A program made the position numbers and the translations under genes. A DNA stretch of 64,000 nt, from positions 3,720,001-3,784,000 of the forward strand of contig NZ_CP152389.1 in the NCBI RefSeq assembly GCF_038806765.1, in the 5' to 3' direction. This stretch comes from Mucilaginibacter sp. CSA2-8R (GTDB taxonomy: Bacteria > Bacteroidota > Bacteroidia > Sphingobacteriales > Sphingobacteriaceae). How positions within the stretch are numbered: the first letter of the stretch is position 1; each line of letters opens with the position of its first letter. This document shows, in pieces, positions 44,047 to 53,310 of this stretch. The notes under the pieces were generated by a model. That model had not been told where the DNA came from. It searched no databases and saw nothing but the letters and a program-made list of their open reading frames with translations.

Positions 44047-47000
44047 TTATAATGATACGTTAACGCCCAATAAGAATGTACGTGTTTTTGGATAAAAGTT
44101 GTTGTAATCAACACCCGGCGACTGGCCACCTTGGTTAATCTCAGGATCGATGCCTTTGTAACCTGTAATTACAAACAAATTGTTAGCGGTTACATACAAA
44201 CGTATATTGCTGATAGATTTAACCGGCTGTTTAAAGTTGTAACCCAAAGTGGTGTTATCCAATCTTACATAAGAACCATTCTCTAAATACCGGTCAGAGT
44301 AGAAGTAATTTCTGATATCGGTAGTTTTATCGTCTGATGCGCTGCGCAAAATATTGTTGACACCTGCGGCAGATGTATTAGATAAATCTGCACGGGTGGC
44401 ATTAAATATTTTATTTCCGAATGTGCCTCTCAAAAATACGTTGAAATCAAAATTTTTGTAACGGAAAGAGTTGTTCCATCCCATTATCAATTTAGGCTGC
44501 GGACTGCCCGCGTAGAAGTAGTCATTTCCTTGAGTTGGCTGTATAGTAGTTGATCCGTCTCTTTTGTAGAAAAGTGAATTACCATTAGCATCTTTACCTG
44601 CATATCTAAAGGTAAAGAACTGACCTAACGGATATCCTACTTTCAGGATTTGTAAGGTAGAACCTGATTGACCTGGGCCTTCAGGAGATGAATACTGGAT
44701 TGAGTCGCCGTTAGCGTAAGGGCTTTTCAGGCTGGTAACTTTGTTTTTGTTGTAAGCAGCAGTGATAGAGCTTGACCAGTTAAAGTCTTTAGTTGACACT
44801 GCATTGGCTGTTAAGCTAAGCTCAATACCTTTATTGTTGATACTACCGCCGTTTGCGTTAATACGTCCACCAGGTACAAGCGCTGCCGACACATTATAGC
44901 CGAAAAGCATATTACTAGTGTTTTTGTTATACACGTCAATTGTACCGGTAATTTTATTTTTAAGAATTGCAAAGTCAAGACCAATGTTAGTAGTTGCTGT
45001 ACGCTCCCATTTCAAATCAGGGTTTTGACCTTGGATTGGTGAATAAGCACCTGCTTGGATACCATTGTTATAATAGGTACCGCTTGACCCGTACAATAAT
45101 TGGGCAGTGTATGCACCAATACCAAATGAGTTACCAGTTACACCATAACTTACACGCAATTTTAAGTTATCAATTACAGACTGATCTTTCATGAAGTCTT
45201 CCTGATTGATAGCCCATGCGATACTACCTGCCGGGAAATATCCCCAACGATTGTTAGCACCAAATACAGAGCTACCGTCTCTTCTAACAGATCCCTGAAG
45301 AATATACTTCTCTTTGTAGTTGTAGCTTACCCGGAAGAAGTCAGAAATCATTAAAATTTTACCATAAGTCTGGTCGTTACCTGTATTGATACGGTAACCA
45401 GAAACTGCGTAAGGGTTACCCAGAGCAAGGTTGTTGTAACCAATATTATCAGCAGGAAAATTGGTACTTGATACCTGGATTCCATCACCATAAACGTTAT
45501 CCTGGTATGAATAACCCAAAACGGCGTTTAATGAATGGTCACCAAATTTCTTATTCCAGCTTAAGAAGGTTTCGAGTGTTTTAGTAGTATTAGAAAAATC
45601 GCTACGGAGAGCAGATCCATTTTGACCAAAATTGATCAAAGAGTGAGAAATGCCAATACCTGGGTCGGGGTTGTTATAGAAACCGGCGCTTGGATATTGG
45701 TTGTAATAGCTGCTGTAAAACTCACCATGTTGTGAGGTTGTTTTTTGATAAGACAAGTTTACGTTGTAAGTAAAACCAAACGGCAGTTTAGCTTCGGTTA
45801 CAAATGAACCTAGCAACACATTATACTTGGTATTATCTTGTGCGTTATTTGAAAGCGATAACGGGTTATAATAACCACTGGTATTAAAGTTTTCAAAGTA
45901 AGTACCATTTGCGTTATAAATAGGGCTTACCGGCAGGTGTTTAGCAGCCTGTAATAGCACTATATTTTGCAGCGGGACATTGTTAGAGTTGCTGGCAGAG
46001 TTTGATAAGTTTAAGCTGAACTTCAATTTGTCGTTTAAAGCATACTGATCAACTGACAAACGGCCAATTACACGCTCTAAAGAGCTTCCTTTTAAAATAC
46101 CTTGTTTTTTGAAGTAGTTGATGCTGGCGCTGTAAGTGCCATGCTCAGAACCACCGCTTACAGAAATGTTGTGATTTTGTGCATAAGCAGTAGAACGTTC
46201 TATCGCTTTCATCCAGTCGGTATTAGCACCAAAATCGTTGCCTGATGTGAAAGTAGTATTATTTTTTGCTAAGAATGCGCGAATTTCATCTGCATTCATC
46301 AGGTCCAACTGGTTGCTTACCTTCTCAACGCCGCCGTAACCACTGTAAGATACAACTGACGATCCCTTTCTACCGCGTTTAGTAGTTACCATGATAACAC
46401 CTGCCGAAGCTCGGTTACCATAAATAGCAGTTGCAGCAGCATCCTTTAATACATCAATAGTTACAATGTCATTAGGAGCAACGGCAGCAATATCTGCACC
46501 TGGTATACCATCAATTACATAGTAAGGAGAACCCGGGCTGTTTACTGTTGAAGCACCACGTAAAATAACAGCAGCAGGTTTGTTAGGGTCGCCGCTGGCA
46601 GTAATATTTAATCCCGGTACTTTACCTTGCAGTAATTGACCTACGTCAGCAATTGCACCGCGGTTTAAATCTTCTTGTTTTACTTGTGTAATAGCACTTG
46701 ATACGGTTTTGCGTGAGCTTGTACCGTAACCTATTACAACAACGTCTTTTAAAGAGTTGCTGCTTTCGGCCAATTCAAAAGTGTAAGTAGTTTCGTTGGT
46801 CACTCCTACTTCTTTTGTGGCATAACCAATAGAAGTAAGCACTAAAGTTTCGCCGCTGGCGGCGTTGATGCCGAATTTGCCTTCAACATCAGTTTGGGTT
46901 GCGCGGGCTGCGCCTTTAACCGTAATGGTAACGCTTGGAATAGGCTGCCCCTTGTTGTCAGTCACTTTACCTGTAATACGCCGGCCGGTCTGTGCAAAAG

Positions 47001-47082
47001 ACTGCCCAAAAGCGAAAAACAGAGCAAAAAGAAGCCAAAAAGGTAGCATTCTACCTTCGTAGATACGTAAATTTAATCTCAT
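44047..47082 (-). CDS. SusC/RagA-family TonB-dependent outer-membrane transporter
   Basis: A 1011-residue receptor. A signal peptide (~12-30) leads to a carboxypeptidase-regulatory-like beta-sandwich (~34-108: ITGKVTDNKGQPIPSVTITVKG), a TonB box-like stretch, the plug (VVVIGYGTSSRKTVSSAI through YVIDGIPGAD and AAATAIYGNRASAGVIMVTTKRG), and a 22-strand barrel ending TRTFLLGVNVSL. Length is normal. It imports glycan fragments using TonB-linked energy. The gene is preceded by the myo-inositol oxygenase gene (43 bp) and followed by susD. Confidence 0.95.
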   Translation of the reverse strand: MRLNLRIYEGRMLPFWLLFALFFAFGQSFAQTGRRITGKVTDNKGQPIPSVTITVKGAARATQTDVEGKFGINAASGETLVLTSIGYATKEVGVTNETTYTFELAESSNSLKDVVVIGYGTSSRKTVSSAITQVKQEDLNRGAIADVGQLLQGKVPGLNITASGDPNKPAAVILRGASTVNSPGSPYYVIDGIPGADIAAVAPNDIVTIDVLKDAAATAIYGNRASAGVIMVTTKRGRKGSSVVSYSGYGGVEKVSNQLDLMNADEIRAFLAKNNTTFTSGNDFGANTDWMKAIERSTAYAQNHNISVSGGSEHGTYSASINYFKKQGILKGSSLERVIGRLSVDQYALNDKLKFSLNLSNSASNSNNVPLQNIVLLQAAKHLPVSPIYNANGTYFENFNTSGYYNPLSLSNNAQDNTKYNVLLGSFVTEAKLPFGFTYNVNLSYQKTTSQHGEFYSSYYNQYPSAGFYNNPDPGIGISHSLINFGQNGSALRSDFSNTTKTLETFLSWNKKFGDHSLNAVLGYSYQDNVYGDGIQVSSTNFPADNIGYNNLALGNPYAVSGYRINTGNDQTYGKILMISDFFRVSYNYKEKYILQGSVRRDGSSVFGANNRWGYFPAGSIAWAINQEDFMKDQSVIDNLKLRVSYGVTGNSFGIGAYTAQLLYGSSGTYYNNGIQAGAYSPIQGQNPDLKWERTATTNIGLDFAILKNKITGTIDVYNKNTSNMLFGYNVSAALVPGGRINANGGSINNKGIELSLTANAVSTKDFNWSSSITAAYNKNKVTSLKSPYANGDSIQYSSPEGPGQSGSTLQILKVGYPLGQFFTFRYAGKDANGNSLFYKRDGSTTIQPTQGNDYFYAGSPQPKLIMGWNNSFRYKNFDFNVFLRGTFGNKIFNATRADLSNTSAAGVNNILRSASDDKTTDIRNYFYSDRYLENGSYVRLDNTTLGYNFKQPVKSISNIRLYVTANNLFVITGYKGIDPEINQGGQSPGVDYNNFYPKTRTFLLGVNVSL

Positions 47083-47125
47083 AGTTTGGTTCGTTATTTA
47101 ATAGTGTTCAGAAAGTATATTGCCA

Positions 47126-48004
47126 TTAAAACTTAAGTTTTGCAGGCAGGTATTTAGCAATTAACTCTTGGTAATACCCCTTGATGTTTTCCCAGTTTGG
47201 AGCAACAGGGCTTTTTGAATATAAGTCATAAGGGTTAAACAGCTTCACCCATTTCAGCATCTCGCGATCATGGTCGTCCAGCAAGTAACCATACTCGCCT
47301 TCGCGGTGCCATGAGTAAAATGAGTGGTAACGCAGCATGTACAAAGCAGGCTCAGGCAAATAATCTTTCATCATCTGGTAAACGTACTCGTCATGTCCCC
47401 AAGACATGGTAACGTTTCGTAAACCACAGCCCTCTTGGTAAATACCTAATTGAGTGTTGTATTCTGGATTGCTTGAATCAGGGTTAAGCGCAAAAAACTC
47501 TGGATAAACAATTTTGTTAGAAAAAGCACAACCCACCGGAAAGGTGTCTCCAACTACAGCCCATTGCGGTTCGCCGAACAAGCAAAGTACTTTGCCCATG
47601 TCGTGCATTAAACCGGTAAGCACCATCCAATCCGGATGTCCATCAGATCTGATAGCTTCTGAAGTTTGCAGTAAATGCTGAAACTGGTCTAAGTCGGTAT
47701 CAGGATCTGAATCGTCAACCAATTGGTTCAGAAAATCAAAAGCTTCCCAAATGGTTTTTTCCTCACGGTTAAAGGCAAGAAAATCTTTTCTTTTCTCCTG
47801 CACAAAATCGTAAGTTTGGTAAGTGTGGTTTAATTTGTAAAACTCTCTTACCGTATCACGTGCCGGATCATCATACTGACGGTACTCTTCGGTACTTCTG
47901 GTAGTAGCAATACTTTCCGGATCAGGGTAACGCGATAACAAATCATCTTCCCAGTTGTCGAGGCTTGCAAGAGGATTAATTTCTGAATCTTTCAGCTCTT
48001 TCAT
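47126..48004 (-). CDS. Myo-inositol oxygenase (MIOX)
   Basis: A 292-residue mixed-valent di-iron oxygenase that converts myo-inositol and O2 to D-glucuronate. The six iron ligands of human MIOX are all present by alignment from memory: H110 (FQHLLQTSEAI), H134 and D135 (LMHDMGKVL), H204 (SWGHDEY), H227 (RYHSFYSWH) and D260 (NPYDLY). GEPQWAVVGDTFPVGC is almost identical to the animal and plant enzymes. MIOX is common in eukaryotes and rarer in bacteria. It is the first gene of a SusCD locus, 43 bp before susC, and faces a LacI-type regulator. Its product could feed the glucuronokinase gene at 13.2-14.2 kb; that link is inference. Confidence 0.92.
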   Translation of the reverse strand: MKELKDSEINPLASLDNWEDDLLSRYPDPESIATTRSTEEYRQYDDPARDTVREFYKLNHTYQTYDFVQEKRKDFLAFNREEKTIWEAFDFLNQLVDDSDPDTDLDQFQHLLQTSEAIRSDGHPDWMVLTGLMHDMGKVLCLFGEPQWAVVGDTFPVGCAFSNKIVYPEFFALNPDSSNPEYNTQLGIYQEGCGLRNVTMSWGHDEYVYQMMKDYLPEPALYMLRYHSFYSWHREGEYGYLLDDHDREMLKWVKLFNPYDLYSKSPVAPNWENIKGYYQELIAKYLPAKLKF

Positions 48005-48132
48005 GTTTTTGCAAAAATAAGCAAGCTTTACGAGATTTAAGCCTGCGGTTAATAATCGGTAATGCCATTTTTTGACTGTACTAAGTTACCACGAGTGCGT
48101 CTACCGTTTGTACAATACGGTACTTTTTTTTA

Positions 48133-48146
48133 CGAAACCGTTTTCG
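48133..48146. promoter_or_regulatory. LacI-type operator
   Basis: A near-palindrome cgaaaccgttttcg with a central CG, the pattern bound by LacI/GalR-family regulators. It lies in the 180-bp gap between the divergent MIOX and LacI genes, 38 bp before the LacI start and 128 bp before the MIOX start. A weaker inverted repeat around TTGTACAA lies at 48104-48120. Confidence 0.6.
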
Positions 48147-48184
48147 ATAGATAATTTCTATATTGCATCACCAATAACTATCAG

Positions 48185-49189
48185 ATGCCGTCCGTTACCT
48201 TAAAAATGATTGCCAAGGAGCTGTCGCTTTCAGTAGCAACAGTTTCTAAAGCATTAGCTAACAGTTACGAAATAAGTGAAGGAACTAAAAACATTGTTTT
48301 GGAAGCGGCGCGCAAAATGGGATATATTGCCAACCCATACGCCAGCAGCCTCAGAAAACGCCGCAGCAAAACTGTAGCGGTGGTAATACCTGAAATTGCT
48401 GATAGCTTTTTTGCCAAAGTAATTAACGGTATTGAGGAAGTCGCCCTGTTTTACGGCTATCACGTGCTCATTTACATGACGCATGAGAGTTTAAGTAGAG
48501 AACAGGCTATTATGCAAGATTTTAGGAGTGGCCGGGTAGACGGAATACTAATGTCGGTTTCTGAAGAAACAGATACAGTGGAGCATATTGCGGCGGTAAT
48601 GGACAGCAGCACACCTGTTGTTTTTTTTGATCGGGTACGCGAAGAGCTGCCTACTACCTGTGTAGTGACGAATGATTTTGAGAGCAGCTATACGGCTACG
48701 ACTCATCTGATTTCAAAAAACTGTCAAAAAATTGCCTTTGTAGGCAATTCTCCTACTCTGGCCATCAATCGCAACCGCGAAAGCGGTTATAGATCCGCAT
48801 TAAAAGAGCATGCAATTATCTACGAGAACGTATTAATTTGCGGAAACGATTTAAAAACTGATTATACTATCTTATCGTCGCTTTTTGAGAGCGATGATAA
48901 ACCAGACGGTATCATTTTGAGTGTAGAGAAATTAATTCCGCTTTTATATCAGGTATGCCACGATTTAGACATCAAAATTCCGGGTCAACTTAAAGTACTT
49001 ACGTTTACCAACTTTGCCATGGCCGAGTTTTTAAACCCTCCGCTTACTACCATCAACCAGCCGGCTTACGAAATTGGTAAGGTTGCAGCACAAACCTTGT
49101 TTAAAAAGCTGGCCCGAAGCAATCATATTTCTGAAGCTGAATCTATAGTGTTACCATCAGAAATAATTTTTAGGCAATCATCCAATTAA
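48185..49189 (+). CDS. LacI family transcriptional regulator
   Basis: A 334-residue repressor. The N-terminal helix-turn-helix VTLKMIAKELSLSVATVSKALANSYEIS (residues ~4-31) with the hinge region to ~60 precedes a periplasmic-binding-protein-like sensor domain (VAVVIPEIADSFFAKVINGIEE onward, ~68-330). It is divergent from MIOX-SusCD and next to a LacI-type palindrome, so it is the probable regulator of the locus. The effector may be myo-inositol, a uronate or an oligosaccharide; the sequence does not say. It carries no signal peptide. Confidence 0.93.
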   Translation: MPSVTLKMIAKELSLSVATVSKALANSYEISEGTKNIVLEAARKMGYIANPYASSLRKRRSKTVAVVIPEIADSFFAKVINGIEEVALFYGYHVLIYMTHESLSREQAIMQDFRSGRVDGILMSVSEETDTVEHIAAVMDSSTPVVFFDRVREELPTTCVVTNDFESSYTATTHLISKNCQKIAFVGNSPTLAINRNRESGYRSALKEHAIIYENVLICGNDLKTDYTILSSLFESDDKPDGIILSVEKLIPLLYQVCHDLDIKIPGQLKVLTFTNFAMAEFLNPPLTTINQPAYEIGKVAAQTLFKKLARSNHISEAESIVLPSEIIFRQSSN

Positions 49190-49633
49190 GCGAGTAGTTT
49201 GCTTTAATAATTTAAGACAGCTCTCCCCCAGCCCATATCGCTGTCGTATTACGTTTTAAAACCTATATTACGGGGAACGATGTATAACGGCCCGGCCATG
49301 TGCGCTATATCGGTGTTGATCTTAATGCCGGCTCACATCCGTTTACTCACCAAGCTGCTGCTTTTTTAGCAAACAATTACCTACTACAATTAGCGCGTAC
49401 TTATTTTTAAATCATTTAACTAAATACAGATTTAAGATATTTTACCTTACCCGTTCAAGAACAATATGCATTATACTTCTGTTATAAATAAGATTTCGCA
49501 TTGAGTTTAAGATGCGTCAAACAACACTCACACCTACCCATTAAAGGCAGCATATTTCCTGGATGACGCTTATGCGCCGTTAGTAAATGTAATCAGGTAA
49601 TTCACTTTATATTAACAGCAATTTTATCTCACT
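49190..49633. other. Intergenic region with a possible decayed reading frame
   Basis: About 444 bp between the LacI and fdhD genes. In one plus-strand frame a protein-like stretch runs 49216-49284 to a TAA stop and continues 49288-49410 (including RPGHVRYIGVDLNAGSHPF). It has no clear start and I do not recognise it; it may be a gene remnant. The rest (49411-49633) is AT-rich and should hold the fdhD promoter; no clear hairpin. Confidence 0.3.
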
Positions 49634-50512
49634 ATGTCAGAAGCCATTAAACAGTTTCAGATTATAAAAGCTATCAGCAATATTGATCACCGAGAAACCG
49701 ATAACCTTGCTATTGAAGAACCCCTGGAGATAAGGTTGGTCTATGGCCCGTTGCAAAGTCGCATTGTCAAGAGCATATCTGTCACCATGCGTACGCCGGG
49801 TAATGATGCCGAGTTGGCCACTGGCTTTTTATTTACTGAAGGTATCATTAAATCGGCAAAAGATTTAACTCATGTTTATCATAACACTGTTGCCTGCAGC
49901 GAAAACAAGCAAAATATTATACAAGCCGAGCTAAGAGAAGATATAACACCACACCTGCAAAATACAGAAAGAAATTTTTATACCACCTCCAGTTGTGGGG
50001 TTTGCGGCAAAGGTTCCATTAGTGCTATTAGAACGGTACATGAATTTGCTTGCCAACAAGAAACCTGGCAAATTGACCACGAATTATTGTACCGCTTACC
50101 ACAGGTTTTACAAGACCACCAGGCTGTATTTGCTGATACAGGCGGTTTGCATGCTTCAGCATTGTTTAACTTAGATGGCGAACTGCTTATGCTGAGGGAA
50201 GACGTAGGCAGGCACAACGCGCTGGATAAATTGATTGGCTCAGCACTAAAGGCGAATCTGTTGCCTTTAAGTAAATCAGTATTGTTGTTGAGTGGCAGGG
50301 CAAGTTTCGAACTGATACAAAAAGCGGCGTCGGCCGGCATAACGCTGGTTGCAGCCGTCGGAGCCCCATCAAGCCTGGCTGTAGAACTGGCGCAAGAATT
50401 TAACATGACCTTGATAGGATTTCTCCGTAACCAACGTTTTAACATTTACAGTGCTCCGCAACGTATTTCATCTACCTTGCACCCTTTAAATTTAATCGAT
50501 TTGGTGGCATAA
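49634..50512 (+). CDS. fdhD: Formate dehydrogenase accessory sulfurtransferase FdhD
   Basis: A 292-residue protein that transfers sulfur from the cysteine desulfurase to the molybdenum cofactor of formate dehydrogenase-type enzymes. The catalytic Cys pair is C121 and C124 in SSCGVCGKGS. Other family blocks are PGNDAELATGFLFTEGII, FADTGGLHASALF, REDVGRHNALDKLIG and LSGRASFELIQKAASAGI. Length fits (~280). It is the first gene of a three-gene plus-strand unit ending in an FdhF-like oxidoreductase, which is the likely client. Confidence 0.95.
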   Translation: MSEAIKQFQIIKAISNIDHRETDNLAIEEPLEIRLVYGPLQSRIVKSISVTMRTPGNDAELATGFLFTEGIIKSAKDLTHVYHNTVACSENKQNIIQAELREDITPHLQNTERNFYTTSSCGVCGKGSISAIRTVHEFACQQETWQIDHELLYRLPQVLQDHQAVFADTGGLHASALFNLDGELLMLREDVGRHNALDKLIGSALKANLLPLSKSVLLLSGRASFELIQKAASAGITLVAAVGAPSSLAVELAQEFNMTLIGFLRNQRFNIYSAPQRISSTLHPLNLIDLVA

Positions 50513-50566
50513 CAAGCACATGCAGCCATTGTTATTACTACACTATCTGAAGACGGATTTTATAAA

Positions 50567-50935
50567 ATGAAGATACGCATTAAAGGTAACAGTTTACGTT
50601 ACCGGCTTACCAAATCTGAAGTAAGCACGCTGGCCGAACAAGGCATCATCCAGGAAAAGACAGACTTTCCAGCTAACACGCTTACCTACGCTATTAAGGC
50701 CTCGACGTGGGCCGAACTTACTGCCGATTTTAAGCAGTCGACGATCACACTCCATGTGCCACAAAACATTTTAAAGCAATGGGCTGATACCGACCAGGTG
50801 AGTATTGAAAGCAACATGTTGCTCCCGGATGGCAGTACTTTCTATTTGTTGTTAGAAAAAGACTTCAAATGCATAGATGTTGATGCAGACGAAGACCAGT
50901 CTGATTTTTTTGAAAACCCACATTTAGCTTGCTGA
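50567..50935 (+). CDS. Small conserved protein between fdhD and the molybdoenzyme
   Basis: A 122-residue protein without signal or membrane segments. It begins MKIRIKGNSLRYRLTKSEV and has ANTLTYAIKAS and ISIESNMLLPDGSTFYLLLEKDFKCI-like strands, suggesting a small beta-rich fold; it ends in an acidic tail with Cys (FKCIDVDADEDQ). I recognise the type as a conserved small protein (DUF7009-like) found beside FdhD and FdhF/YdeP genes in this phylum. It stops 1 bp before the molybdoenzyme start, so tight coupling is likely; its role, perhaps in cofactor insertion or partner binding, is unknown. Confidence 0.7.
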   Translation: MKIRIKGNSLRYRLTKSEVSTLAEQGIIQEKTDFPANTLTYAIKASTWAELTADFKQSTITLHVPQNILKQWADTDQVSIESNMLLPDGSTFYLLLEKDFKCIDVDADEDQSDFFENPHLAC

Positions 50936-50936
50936 T

Positions 50937-53246
50937 ATGAAAGAGCCAGAAAACGAGCAGTTACCAAAAGCCGAAAATCCTTTAACACTTTCGGAATTGA
51001 AACGGTCAAAACCGGAAAGCATAGCTGCCGGTGCCGAAGCGGTTTACGAATCAATTAAGCAGGTACTGGGAGAGGCTAACTTGGTGAGGGGCAACGTGGC
51101 ATTATTTAAACTGAACCAAAAGGGGGGCTTTGACTGCCCGTCCTGTGCATGGCCCGACCCTGACGATGACCGCTCGCCCATTGCCGAATACTGTGAAAGC
51201 GGTGCTAAAGCTGTGGCCGAAGAAATAACAACCAAGAGTTTAAGAGCCGATTTTTTTGCTCAAAACTCGGTTTACGATTTATCATTGTTAGACGATTATC
51301 ATATTGGCAAAGCAGGCAGGATTGCGCAACCAATGTATTTACCAGAGGGGGCTACTCATTACCAGCCCATCACCTGGCCTGATGCGTTTAAAAAAATCGC
51401 ACAGCACTTAAATAAACTCGCCGACCCAAATGAGGCGGTGTTTTATACCTCGGGCAGAACCAGTAACGAAGCGGCTTTTGTATATCAGTTATTTGCGCGC
51501 GAATATGGCACCAATAACCTGCCCGACTGCTCTAATATGTGCCATGAGTCTACCAGCGTAGCTTTAAAAAAGCAATGTGGTTTGGGCAAAGCTTCTATCA
51601 AACTGGATGACCTTTACCAGGCCGATGTGATTATCATCATCGGTCAAAACCCTGGCACTAATGCCCCAAGGATGCTTTCGGCTTTGCGTAAAGGCCGCGA
51701 GAATGGCGCTAAAATAGTAGCCATTAACCCCATGCGCGAAACCGGCCTCATCGGTTTTTCAGACCCGCAAAACGTAAAAAGTGCTTTGCACATTGATACC
51801 AAAGTGTCTGACCTGTATCTTAAACCACGCATTAACTCTGACCAGGCTCTTTTAAAGGCGATAACAAAAATGCTTTGGGAAGAGGAGCAAAAAGTACCGG
51901 GTGCGGTATTTGATCATCAGTTTATTGCCGAGTATACCACCGGCTACACCGAACTAATAGCCGACGTGGCCAACTATAACGTTGATGATCTATTGGCTAT
52001 CTGCGGACTGGAGCGCGAAGAAGTACAAAAACTAATTAACTTAATTAGGTACAGCAGTCGCATTGTATTTTGTTGGGCAATGGGTATTACCCAGCATAAA
52101 AACGCTGTAAACTCTATTTATGATATGGTTAACATACTGCTTTTAAAAGGCAGTATAGGCAAACCGGGCGCCGGCACTTGCCCCGTGCGCGGACACAGCA
52201 ACGTGCAGGGCGACCGTACCGTAGGTATTTGGGATAAGCCTGCCCCAGAAATGCTGGATAAAATTAAAGAAGTTTATGGATTTGAACCGCCCCGGGAAGA
52301 TGGCTATGATGTGGTAAAAGCATTAAAGGCCATGCACGAGGGTAAGGCAAAAGTATTTTTTGCAATGGGAGGCAATTTCCTGTCAGCTACACCGGATACC
52401 AATTATACGGCAACAGCCATGCGCCGCTGTGACCTTACAGTACATGTAAGCACGAAACTGAACCGCAGCCATTTAGTACACGGCAAAGAAGCGCTAATAC
52501 TACCTTGCCTGAGCCGCTCTGATAAAGACATTCATGATGGCAAAGAGCATTTTGTGTCTACCGAAGGCACTACGGGCGTTGTACAGTCATCAAAAGGCGT
52601 ACTTGACCCGGTTTCGGACGATTTATTGAGCGAGGTACAGATTTTGTGTGGTGTGGCCAAAGCCACCTTTGGCGAAACAAGTAAAGTGAATTGGGATAAT
52701 TTTGAAAAAAATTATGATACTATCAGAGATGATATCGAGAAGGTTGTAAAGGGCTTTGATCATTACAATGAAAGAGTACGTGTTAAAGGGGGATTTTATT
52801 TACCTAACGGTCCACGCGAGCGAAAATTTGATACCGAAACAGGGAAAGCTGTTTTGTTTGTAACTCCTTTAGAAACGCAAAAACTCCAACCAGGCGAGCT
52901 GCTCATGATGAGTATTCGCAGTCATAATCAGTTTAATACCACCATTTACGGACTTAAAGATCGCTACCGCGGCGTTGATAATGAGAGGCGCGTTATTTTT
53001 ATGAACTCAGCAGACATGCAAAAACAGGGTTTGGCAAAGGACGACGTAGTAGATATCTACAGTTATCACAATAATGAAGAGCGTGTAGCCAAACAATTTA
53101 TTGTAGTTAATTATGATATAGCCGAAAGCAGCGTAGCCACTTATTACCCGGAAACCAATGTATTAATACCGGTAGATTTTACCGCCGATGGCAGTAATCA
53201 GCCGGCGTCAAAATCGATAATTGTTAAACTAAATAAAACGAGCTAA
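50937..53246 (+). CDS. Molybdopterin oxidoreductase, FdhF/YdeP family
   Basis: A 769-residue bis-molybdopterin enzyme related to formate dehydrogenase H. GGFDCPSCAWPDPDDD (residues 63-78) is a mark of the YdeP group. Cys202 in CSNMCHEST occupies the position of the Sec/Cys molybdenum ligand, and the cofactor-binding blocks IIIIGQNPGTNAPRML, GKPGAGTCPVRGHSNVQGDRT and MSIRSHNQFNTTIYG are intact. The C-terminal domain (~620-765) is the molydopterin-binding barrel. No separate Fe-S or cytochrome subunit is beside it. Substrate may be formate or another small compound; this is not established. It follows the small protein by 1 bp. Confidence 0.9.
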   Translation: MKEPENEQLPKAENPLTLSELKRSKPESIAAGAEAVYESIKQVLGEANLVRGNVALFKLNQKGGFDCPSCAWPDPDDDRSPIAEYCESGAKAVAEEITTKSLRADFFAQNSVYDLSLLDDYHIGKAGRIAQPMYLPEGATHYQPITWPDAFKKIAQHLNKLADPNEAVFYTSGRTSNEAAFVYQLFAREYGTNNLPDCSNMCHESTSVALKKQCGLGKASIKLDDLYQADVIIIIGQNPGTNAPRMLSALRKGRENGAKIVAINPMRETGLIGFSDPQNVKSALHIDTKVSDLYLKPRINSDQALLKAITKMLWEEEQKVPGAVFDHQFIAEYTTGYTELIADVANYNVDDLLAICGLEREEVQKLINLIRYSSRIVFCWAMGITQHKNAVNSIYDMVNILLLKGSIGKPGAGTCPVRGHSNVQGDRTVGIWDKPAPEMLDKIKEVYGFEPPREDGYDVVKALKAMHEGKAKVFFAMGGNFLSATPDTNYTATAMRRCDLTVHVSTKLNRSHLVHGKEALILPCLSRSDKDIHDGKEHFVSTEGTTGVVQSSKGVLDPVSDDLLSEVQILCGVAKATFGETSKVNWDNFEKNYDTIRDDIEKVVKGFDHYNERVRVKGGFYLPNGPRERKFDTETGKAVLFVTPLETQKLQPGELLMMSIRSHNQFNTTIYGLKDRYRGVDNERRVIFMNSADMQKQGLAKDDVVDIYSYHNNEERVAKQFIVVNYDIAESSVATYYPETNVLIPVDFTADGSNQPASKSIIVKLNKTS

Positions 53247-53310
53247 CTATTGATAGAATGCACTAATAGCTTATCATCAAACTCAATAAACCACGATTAG
53301 GATTTATAAT

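Noticed and set aside
48012..48019. TATTTTTG box just before the MIOX ATG
   Set aside because: Only 7 bp from the start codon and without a -33 TTG at the right spacing; likely chance.
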